DNA from: RGIG3701 sp030530205
Lineage (GTDB): Bacteria > Planctomycetota > Planctomycetia > Pirellulales > Thermoguttaceae
Reading direction: 5' to 3'
DNA: 64,000 nt
Assembly: GCA_030530205.1 (NCBI GenBank)
Contig: JAUMVK010000013.1
Span: 24,090 to 88,089 of the forward strand
Shown here piece by piece: positions 26,194-32,443 of the stretch. A program made the translations under genes and the position numbers. The notes beneath the pieces are model-generated. The model did not search any database. It saw only the letters and a list, made by a program, of their open reading frames with translations, and was not told where the DNA came from. How positions within the stretch are numbered: position 1 is the stretch's first letter; every line of letters begins with the position of its first letter.

Positions 26194-26570
26194 AGGCCCC
26201 GCGGATCAGGCGGATGGGGCGGATTAAGGCGGATTGGATTTAAAAAAGAAATTTCCAAAAAGATTTGGTAAACACCAAACCAGTTCTACTTCAAACCTTT
26301 TATTTAAACACGGATTTTCACGGATTTAGGGGATTAAAAGGATTTGGTTTTTTTAATTGAAAATCACGAAAATGGCTTAAAAGGCCCTTTTAAATAATCT
26401 GCGGAAATCCTTTTGATCCGTGAAAATCCGTGTTTAAATTAAGGTTTGAACCAGGAAGCGCTCACACTCAGGGAAAGAGTTTGAGGTTTTGAAAACTCCC
26501 TTTAAAATTCTTAAATCCAATCCGCCTTAATCCGCCTTAATCCGCCCCATCCGCCTGATCCGCGGGGCCT
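26194..26570. repeat. Nested inverted-repeat element, complete copy (MITE-like)
   Basis: The outer arms run 26194-26243 and 26511-26570. They begin AGGCCCCGCGGATCAGGCGG and are complementary over about 50 bases, the right arm carrying one extra GGCGGATTAA unit. Inner arms are ATTTAAACACGGATTTTCAC (from about 26301) and the complementary GTGAAAATCCGTGTTTAAAT (to about 26439). There is no open frame of note inside. Flanking sequence on the left (GTCCAGCTCACTGCA, CTCCAGCGA) is shared with the copy at 56318-56678. It fills the 26025-26637 gap together with the promoter above. Confidence 0.85.
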
Positions 26571-26637
26571 GGTGCGGCTCTGGTCGTTTCCTGAAGGGGC
26601 TGATTTTCGCGTACACGGGATTTAGTTTAAGGTGGTT

Positions 26638-28230
26638 TCACCCCGCGTTTTTCTTTTCCTCTTCATCTTTAAAGAGCTTATACTCGAACGAGTCCGTCAG
26701 CGCGATCCAGCTCGCCTCCACCACGTTCTCGCTCACGCCGACCGTCCCCCACGTCTCCGTCTCGTCCTTGCTCTCGATGATGACGCGCACGCCCGCCGCC
26801 GTCCCGGCCTCCGAGTTGATCACGCGCACTTTGTAGTCCACGAGCTGAAGCTTCTTCAACGACGGAAACCGATGAATGAGCGCTTTTCGCAGAGCCGAGT
26901 CGAGCGCGTTCACCGGGCCGTCGCCGTCCGCGACCTCGTAAAGCGTCTCTCCGTTCACGACCAGCTTCACGATCGCCTCGGTATAGATCCGCGACTCGTC
27001 CCCCTTGTTGCGCCCGGTCATGTTCACGTGGTACTTGATCACGTCAAAATGCGAGCGGATCGAGCCGGAACACTTCTTCACGAGCAGGTCGAACGAGCCG
27101 TCCGCCGCTTCGTACGAGTAGCCCATGCTCTCGCGCGCCACGACGTCTTCCAGAATGCGCTCCAGCAGCTTCGGGTCGTTTTCGATGTGGTGTTTTTTCG
27201 CCATCGCCACGATGTTGGACCGGCCGGAAAGCTCGCTGACGAGGATCCGCCGCTCGTTCCCCACCGCGGCCGGGTCGATGTGCTCGTAGCTGCACGAGTT
27301 CCGGTTCACGGCACTGACGTGCATCCCGCCTTTGTGGGCGAAGGCGCTCTTGCCGACGAACGGCTGGTTCACCGGCGCGTGCATGTTGACCATTTCGTAC
27401 ACGTAGCGGGAAAGGTCCGTGAGCGACTGCACGGCGCCGGGGGCCAAAACGTCCAGTCCCTTTTTCAGAGCCAGATTGGCGGCGATGGAGATCAGGTTGG
27501 CGTTCCCGCAGCGCTCGCCGAAGCCGTTGATGCAGCCCTGGACCTGGGTCGCGCCGGCATCGACCGCCGCCAGCGAGTTGGCGACCGCCAGATCGCAGTC
27601 GTTGTGGCAGTGGATCCCGACCGGAATATTCATCTCGGAAACGACTTTTTTGACGATTTCGTAGATCTCACCCGGCAGGGTGCCGCCGTTCGTATCGCAC
27701 AGAACGACGCGCGATGCCCCGGCGGTCTCGGCCGCTTTCAGGCATTCGATGAAGTATTTCGGGTCGCAGCGGAAACCGTCAAAAGCGTGTTCCGCGTCGA
27801 AAATCACCTCACGTCCCGCGCCGCGCAGAAAGGCCGTGCTCTCGGCGATCATCGCGAGATTTTCGTCCAGCGAGCAGCGCAAAATGTCCTCGACCTGGAA
27901 CCGGGAGGATTTCCCGACCATCGTGATGACCTGGGCCTGCGAGCCGAGCAGAGCGGCCAGGCCGGAGTCCTCCGACGCGCTTACGCCCTTGCGGCGGGTC
28001 ATGCCGAACGCGCAGATCTTCGTGCCGGTCTCGGGGAACGAATGACAGGCCATCCGTCGGAAAAAATCGGCATCTTTGTCGTTCGAGGCAGGGTAGCCGC
28101 CCTCCACGAAGTCAAATCCCAGCTTCGCGAGGTGCTCGGCCAACTGGCATTTATCGCGCAGAGAGAAGGAAATCCCCTCCGCCTGGGAACCGTCGCGCAG
28201 CGTTGTGTCGTAAAGTTCGATGTGCTTCAT
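26638..28230 (-). CDS. cimA: (R)-citramalate synthase CimA
   Basis: This 530-aa enzyme condenses acetyl-CoA and pyruvate to citramalate, the first step of the threonine-independent isoleucine pathway. The HMGL-like TIM barrel starts at once with IELYDTTLRDGSQAEGISFS. Further family signatures are IHCHNDCDLAVANSLAAVDAGA (metal and substrate site), CINGFGERCGNANL and HKGGMHVSAV. The C-terminal LeuA dimer/allosteric domain (about 400-515) would bind isoleucine. The length and the SFSLRDK start match the long bacterial CimA type rather than 2-isopropylmalate synthase. Upstream are an intrinsic terminator, an Ile-rich short ORF and tRNA-Gln, which together suggest attenuation. CAGGT 8 bases before the ATG is a weak ribosome-binding site. 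Confidence 0.92.
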   Translation of the reverse strand: MKHIELYDTTLRDGSQAEGISFSLRDKCQLAEHLAKLGFDFVEGGYPASNDKDADFFRRMACHSFPETGTKICAFGMTRRKGVSASEDSGLAALLGSQAQVITMVGKSSRFQVEDILRCSLDENLAMIAESTAFLRGAGREVIFDAEHAFDGFRCDPKYFIECLKAAETAGASRVVLCDTNGGTLPGEIYEIVKKVVSEMNIPVGIHCHNDCDLAVANSLAAVDAGATQVQGCINGFGERCGNANLISIAANLALKKGLDVLAPGAVQSLTDLSRYVYEMVNMHAPVNQPFVGKSAFAHKGGMHVSAVNRNSCSYEHIDPAAVGNERRILVSELSGRSNIVAMAKKHHIENDPKLLERILEDVVARESMGYSYEAADGSFDLLVKKCSGSIRSHFDVIKYHVNMTGRNKGDESRIYTEAIVKLVVNGETLYEVADGDGPVNALDSALRKALIHRFPSLKKLQLVDYKVRVINSEAGTAAGVRVIIESKDETETWGTVGVSENVVEASWIALTDSFEYKLFKDEEEKKNAG

Positions 28231-28264
28231 TTTGTGTGACCTGACTACTGACTACTTAAACAAA

Positions 28265-28296
28265 AATCCCTTGAACCTGCTCGGGTCCAAGGGATT
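28265..28296 (-). terminator. Intrinsic terminator/attenuator upstream of cimA
   Basis: On the minus strand AATCCCTTGGACC pairs with GGTTCAAGGGATT around a six-base loop: 13 pairs including one G-U. It is followed by TTTGTTT. It ends about 35 bases before the cimA start codon and after the short leader ORF, the usual position of an attenuator. Confidence 0.78.
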
Positions 28297-28326
28297 CTAG
28301 GGAAATGAGTCGTTTTTTTTGGAAAT

Positions 28327-28428
28327 TTACCCCTGAAACTCCCGGCAGGTACAGGCGACCGTAATCGCGGCGGCGGCTTTCCCGCCGGCGATAATGAGGA
28401 TCGGATTGATGACCTGCGTGGTTTTCAT
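28327..28428 (-). CDS. Candidate cimA leader peptide, 33 aa
   Basis: The frame opens with ATG at 28428 and ends with TAA at 28327. The peptide begins MKTTQVINPILIIAGGKAAA and ends CREFQG. Six of residues 6-13 are Val, Ile or Leu, including Ile7, Ile10, Ile12 and Ile13, which recalls leader peptides of ilv operons. Within its 3' half the RNA can form a hairpin CGGCGG-GAAAG-CCGCCG. The intrinsic terminator follows 31 bases after the stop. The ribosome-binding site is poor (GAAAAAG). Being so short, it may not be translated, and the case rests on its position before an isoleucine-pathway gene. Confidence 0.5.
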   Translation of the reverse strand: MKTTQVINPILIIAGGKAAAAITVACTCREFQG

Positions 28429-28460
28429 GGGACTTTTTCTGGAAAATTTCAAACAAAAAG

Positions 28461-28531
28461 CAACCCGAAGAGGACTCGAACCTCTAAATAGGGCACCAAA
28501 AGCCCTTGTGTTGCCATTACACTATCGGGTT
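28461..28531 (-). tRNA. tRNA-Gln (anticodon TTG)
   Basis: The 71-base gene folds as a cloverleaf: acceptor AACCCGA/TCGGGTT with discriminator G, D-arm AGTGTAATGGCAACAC, anticodon stem AGGGC/GCCCT around loop TTTTGGT (anticodon TTG, reads CAA), and T-arm GAGGTTCGAGTCCTC. The 3' CCA is not encoded. A promoter lies just upstream on the minus strand. Confidence 0.95.
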
Positions 28532-28541
28532 AACAGGGTAA

Positions 28542-28569
28542 ATTGTAACACAAAGAAAAAAAAATACAA
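28542..28569 (-). promoter_or_regulatory. Sigma70 promoter of tRNA-Gln (and possibly cimA)
   Basis: On the minus strand, TTGTAT (28564-28569) and TACAAT (28542-28547) are 16 bases apart. Transcription would start about four bases before the tRNA. No other convincing promoter was found between the tRNA and cimA. Confidence 0.65.
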
Positions 28570-28626
28570 GGGGGGGAGAGGGAATTTTAGAGGATACCCC
28601 ACCCTGATCCAAACTTCCGGGCTGCT

Positions 28627-29322
28627 TCAGGGCAAAACCTCCATCAGCCGTACCGTCCAGTCGTAATGTGGATTTTTGTCAGAATTGTCTTTCGCGGCGG
28701 CAATCTGTATCTGGAAGTCCCGGGATGTACGCATATCGCCTTCCCCCCTGGAAAGCTCGAACACGACAAAGAACGACGTCAAACGTCGGCTGAATGCAAC
28801 TCGTTCCACCCGTTTGAATTGCATTTTAGCGCCCTGAAAGTCGCGCAGGATCGTTCGGACCGCGTCGTTTTCCATGAACATTTTATAGTCATCCATGTAT
28901 TCTTTTTCAGTCGTGTACCGTTTCAGGATTCCGGCGCCTTTCGCACGCTGATTTTTATTTTTCTGGAGCTGGATCGCTTCCAGATGGCGCCCGGTCGTCA
29001 TGAGTTCAAACCACTGCGAGGCGAAATACTCGGCAGACTTCATCTCGTTCAGCCGATAAACACGAGCGGAAACGCCGCCCGTCACACCGCAAAAGAGCGT
29101 CACGTAGAAACTGATGAGCGCAAGTTTCGTCCCGATCATCGGCGCACGGTGGATCAGCCGCAAAAACCCCGCCAGGAGGATCAGCGCCATGGCAATGATC
29201 GGGATGAACAGGAGATTCTGGGAGAAAAGCGCTAACGGGGATAAAAAACCGATGCAGCCGCCAATAATCGCCGTCAGGTTTACGTCGCGGGTTTCCTCGA
29301 TCAGATTTTCGGTGCGTTCCAT
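28627..29322 (-). CDS. Membrane protein of unknown function, third gene of the GspE-like cluster
   Basis: This 231-aa protein has three hydrophobic helices in its first 90 residues (IIGGCIGFLSPLALF, FIPIIAMALILLAGFL, ISFYVTLFCGVTGGV). A soluble C-terminal domain of about 140 residues follows and reads like a small alpha/beta DUF4190/NTF2-type domain (SAEYFASQWFELMTTGRH, RLTSFFVVFELSRGEG), but I cannot name the family. An AGG seven bases upstream supports the ATG. It lies 40 bases after the 29363-29950 gene and on the same strand, so the two are probably cotranscribed behind the GspE-like gene. Confidence 0.75.
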   Translation of the reverse strand: MERTENLIEETRDVNLTAIIGGCIGFLSPLALFSQNLLFIPIIAMALILLAGFLRLIHRAPMIGTKLALISFYVTLFCGVTGGVSARVYRLNEMKSAEYFASQWFELMTTGRHLEAIQLQKNKNQRAKGAGILKRYTTEKEYMDDYKMFMENDAVRTILRDFQGAKMQFKRVERVAFSRRLTSFFVVFELSRGEGDMRTSRDFQIQIAAAKDNSDKNPHYDWTVRLMEVLP

Positions 29323-29362
29323 TGTGTAACCTTGGGAAGTGGAAAGGCTAAATTCCGGTGAA

Positions 29363-29950
29363 TTATTTAAACGTCATATTGGAAGCCGTCGTTCCGGTCG
29401 CTTCGACCTGCTTTTCGAGCGTGCGGCGGAATTCATCGCAGCCACGGCGGTATTCGTCAAACGATTTTGCCTCATTACTTCCAGCCATTGCTCCGCCCCC
29501 TACATACGCGTAGAAATTGTACCACGCGCCGGCCATCATTCCATTGGAATTAAACCCTTTGTACATGAATTTCTCGGCCAGCGGAGCCTGGTGCATCGTG
29601 AAAATCGAGAACGAAAGGAACGTGAACGCAAGCAGAAACGCGGCGATATACCCACCGTAAAGATTAACTTTGGGGTTAAACTTCACCTTTACACGGCTCA
29701 GATTTTTCGTTGCCGCCTGAAGAAGACCGCAAACGACCCAGAAAACGAACCAGATCGCAAGGAAATTGAAGAAAAACGCCCTTGATCCCCAAAGCGTCCG
29801 GAGCGTATGCGCGAGTACCGGGCCAAACGAGGACGCGGCAAGACCCGCGAAAATCACGTTGAAAAGGCGCAGCGTGTTGCACCAAAGACTTTCACGCAAA
29901 ACCGTCCCCAAAACAGCGGCGAAAATGAAAAATAAAACGGCGTAAAACAT
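29363..29950 (-). CDS. Small polytopic membrane protein, CvpA-like layout
   Basis: This 195-aa protein has four probable membrane helices (AVLFFIFAAVLGTVL, VIFAGLAASSFGPVLA, FFFNFLAIWFVFWVVCGLL, YIAAFLLAFTFLSFSIF). A periplasmic or cytosolic tail with FDEYRRGCDEFRRTLEKQVE follows. The helix pattern and length resemble colicin V production (CvpA) proteins. Sequence identity by eye is low, so this is only a suggestion. No ribosome-binding site is obvious. It lies 82 bases downstream of the GspE-like gene, with one degenerate palindrome copy in between. Confidence 0.7.
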   Translation of the reverse strand: MFYAVLFFIFAAVLGTVLRESLWCNTLRLFNVIFAGLAASSFGPVLAHTLRTLWGSRAFFFNFLAIWFVFWVVCGLLQAATKNLSRVKVKFNPKVNLYGGYIAAFLLAFTFLSFSIFTMHQAPLAEKFMYKGFNSNGMMAGAWYNFYAYVGGGAMAGSNEAKSFDEYRRGCDEFRRTLEKQVEATGTTASNMTFK

Positions 29951-29997
29951 AATTTAAATCCGGTTTGAAAAAGGATGATGATTTTAAGTATTTCCAT

Positions 29998-30021
29998 GGG
30001 AACGATGCTTCCAGCATCGTC
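29998..30021. repeat. Variant palindrome with compensating changes
   Basis: The element reads GGGAACGATGCTTCCAGCAT followed by CGTC. Compared with the common core, C-to-T in the left arm is matched by G-to-A in the right arm, so the stem is preserved. It lies between two genes of the GspE-like cluster. Confidence 0.75.
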
Positions 30022-30032
30022 TGAAAAAGTGG

Positions 30033-32198
30033 TCACGAAAGCGCGCGCTTCAGTTCCTGCAGTGAGGTTTCGCCTTCTCGTACGAGTTTCAGGCCCTCTT
30101 TCATCATGAACTGGTTTCCGTCTTTCTTCAGTGCGGCACGAACAAGTTCAAGTTTGGGCGTTTGAAGCAGCGCTTTACGGGTTTCGTTACCAACGATGAC
30201 CAATTCGAAAATGGCCGTTCTTCCGCGGTAACCCAGACCGTGGCACTCGGGGCAGGGCTGAGGCGGTTCCTCGCCCGGCTGAGGCTGAACTGGTGTCGGC
30301 TGTCGGAACAGGCGGATCTTTTCGGTGGCTCCAACTGCTTTGAGCGTTTCGATTGGCGGCATATATGACTCTTTGCAGTGATTGCAGAGTTTACGAATCA
30401 GTCGCTGACACAGAACGGCTTTGATCTGATTGGCCCATTTCTGTGTATCACATTTCATCGCCTGGATACGCAAAAGGGCTTCCGCAGCGTCTTTTGCGCG
30501 AACGGTCGTAATGAAAAGGCGGTCTTCCGTATCGAGTTCTTCCAGCATATCGTCCATCACTTCCGCCGATGGAATGTCCCGGCAGACTACGACGTTTGGG
30601 TCTTTCAGCAGGATATTACGCAACTCGCCACGCCACTCGTTCATGTCTTTTGTGTGGATCGGGCACTTGGTGAGGTTTTCGATTTCTTCATATTCGTGGA
30701 TCCCATCATCAATTTCGTAGAATTCACGAACATAACGGTCCGTTTTGGAAATGGCCATTTTGACGGTCGTGCGCAGACCTCCCGCCGGAGGAGCGGCGAA
30801 GAGTAAAAATCCACGTGGGGTTCCCATCTGTTTTTTGAGTTCTGCGGCCATTTCGGTGGACATTCCAAGGTCTTCCAACGACTTGAACGTCGTTTTCCCC
30901 TGCTCGAACATGAAGAGCGCACGCTCGCCGTTTTGAGTTCCCTGGGTCGTGAGATGAACTACGGATTTCCGATGACGCTTTTCCGCAGGACGAACAGCTT
31001 CTTTCGCTCGTTCCAGCGCACGTTCACACTCGCGGATCTTTGCTTTGTTTTCGGTCGCCTGCGTTTCCTTCAGTTTCTCTTCGGCCTGCTTCACGGCCAG
31101 ACGGTCTTCCGGATACGTGTAATCGTACTCAAAATCGACTTCAAAAGAGCCTTCCTGTTTGTTTCTGCGGTCTTCGGGTTTCATTCCACAGAGGATTTTC
31201 AGCGCCTGCAGAGCCGGGTCCGCAAGTTCACGCGTAAATCCATCCGTTCCGTTCCAGACGCCGTCGAGCATATATCGGGCTGCGACGCCATTCGCCTGGA
31301 AATCAAGCATTAATCCTTCCGGCTGGAAAAGCATCAGTTTGGAAAGGATCTCACGTGCGTTCGGGAAACCGTCATGGGCGCGGGCCTGAATACGCCAAGG
31401 CTCGGTCTTTTCTTTATCTTTGCCGTGGGTCGTCAGGACTGCCGGGAAACCGATTTCGTGACGGTCTTTGGCTTTCGCGGAGATCTTGATTCCGACTTTA
31501 CCAAGCCACTGCGCCGCCACGAAACGAAGGTGCTCAGGCGTAAAAACCTGCTCGCCGCTGGAAAGGTCCTGATTGTGCATTCTTACGTAAAGGACGAGCG
31601 GAACGATGCACCCCGCCAGGAGGAACAGATAGCTAACCCAGAAAAAGGGAATCAGCCAGAAAACAAGCATCCCACCCCAAAAAGCTCCATAGGAGATCGG
31701 AACCCACTTTTTGATCTCGAAGCCGTAATAAATGCAGTCTGTACTGATCCAGTCAAGCGAGCGTACCCAGATAAGATAAACCACAATGGCCGCGATGATT
31801 TTCCAGAGAGCCGCGTAGCTTCCGAAATGGTCCAGTTTCTCGATGGCCGCTTTGTTTTCCGCTTCAGTGGGCGCGATTGGGCCTTGAGGAGCCGGAGGAA
31901 CAACGACAGCTGTCTGCTCTGGAAGAGGCTCCGCTTCCCCTTCGGCGTTTTCTTCACCTTCGACCACAGCTCCGTCTTCACCTTCGCCCTCTTCTTCCAC
32001 TTCGACTTCTTCGTATTCTTCCTCATCTCCCGCCATCTCTTCTTCATCGGCGGCACCGTCCTGATTGGCATCCTGGGCGGAAACAGAGGAAATGAAAGAA
32101 AAATCAGTACCTGAAACGAAAAGGAAACTCTCGCCCCACGAGAGGAGACCCAAAACGAGCAACGCGGTAAAAAGTCGCATCAAAAAGTTCTGACGCAT
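30033..32198 (-). CDS. Membrane-fused GspE/PilB-like ATPase homologue with degenerate P-loop
   Basis: This 721-aa protein combines an N-terminal signal-like segment, a very acidic stretch (EEEYEEVEVEEEGEGEDG), three or four membrane helices (about 125-215: LWKIIAAIVVYLIWV, GAFWGGMLVFWLIPFFW, SYLFLLAGCIVPLVLYV) and a type II/IV secretion ATPase domain. The P-loop position reads AAPPAGGLRTT (about 466-476) where GspE has GPTGSGKST. The invariant Lys is gone, and the Walker B/Asp-box is DPNVVVCRDIPSAE. The C-terminal zinc tetracysteine (CNHC ... CPEC) and RGRTAIFE motif are intact. A 45-residue coiled-coil insertion (AVKQAEEKLKETQATENKAK) precedes the P-loop region. It is therefore likely structural or regulatory rather than an ordinary pilus motor. 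Good AGGAG and promoter (32257-32284). It leads a three-gene run with two small membrane proteins. Confidence 0.82.
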   Translation of the reverse strand: MRQNFLMRLFTALLVLGLLSWGESFLFVSGTDFSFISSVSAQDANQDGAADEEEMAGDEEEYEEVEVEEEGEGEDGAVVEGEENAEGEAEPLPEQTAVVVPPAPQGPIAPTEAENKAAIEKLDHFGSYAALWKIIAAIVVYLIWVRSLDWISTDCIYYGFEIKKWVPISYGAFWGGMLVFWLIPFFWVSYLFLLAGCIVPLVLYVRMHNQDLSSGEQVFTPEHLRFVAAQWLGKVGIKISAKAKDRHEIGFPAVLTTHGKDKEKTEPWRIQARAHDGFPNAREILSKLMLFQPEGLMLDFQANGVAARYMLDGVWNGTDGFTRELADPALQALKILCGMKPEDRRNKQEGSFEVDFEYDYTYPEDRLAVKQAEEKLKETQATENKAKIRECERALERAKEAVRPAEKRHRKSVVHLTTQGTQNGERALFMFEQGKTTFKSLEDLGMSTEMAAELKKQMGTPRGFLLFAAPPAGGLRTTVKMAISKTDRYVREFYEIDDGIHEYEEIENLTKCPIHTKDMNEWRGELRNILLKDPNVVVCRDIPSAEVMDDMLEELDTEDRLFITTVRAKDAAEALLRIQAMKCDTQKWANQIKAVLCQRLIRKLCNHCKESYMPPIETLKAVGATEKIRLFRQPTPVQPQPGEEPPQPCPECHGLGYRGRTAIFELVIVGNETRKALLQTPKLELVRAALKKDGNQFMMKEGLKLVREGETSLQELKRALS

Positions 32199-32256
32199 TC
32201 CAAACTCCTGAAAATTCGAAACGGATTGTACGCAATTTTAAAAATATATAAAATAT

Positions 32257-32284
32257 ATTGTATCACATAGAACCGAAAAAGCAA
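32257..32284 (-). promoter_or_regulatory. Sigma70 promoter of the GspE-like cluster
   Basis: On the minus strand, TTGCTT (32279-32284) and TACAAT (32257-32262) are 16 bases apart, 59 bases before the start codon. Confidence 0.62.
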
Positions 32285-32337
32285 GAGGCCACAGGAAAGA
32301 TTTAAGGAAATTTTTAAAATTTTAGCCGAAAAAACAC

Positions 32338-32418
32338 AAAACGAATAGTGAGACAAAGACTTTCAGCTCTTTTTTGTTTTAAATCAGAGCGTAAAATTAT
32401 CGACTCACTATTCGTTTT
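32338..32418. repeat. 15-bp perfect inverted repeat after the helicase gene
   Basis: AAAACGAATAGTGAG (32338-32352) pairs with CTCACTATTCGTTTT (32404-32418) around a 51-base loop. On the minus strand it follows the helicase stop and is followed by TTTTGTGTTTTTT, so it may act as a terminator. Confidence 0.6.
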
Positions 32419-32443
32419 TCAGGCTTATCTTCTTATGCTGAAA

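Noticed and set aside
26632..28239. A 535-codon plus-strand frame opposite cimA
   Set aside because: It exactly mirrors a confidently identified enzyme gene and has low-complexity Arg/Val composition without a ribosome-binding site.
28256..28456. A 66-codon frame over the cimA leader region
   Set aside because: It runs through the intrinsic terminator in another frame, is His/Arg-rich and has no support beyond being open. The 33-codon leader frame is better placed.
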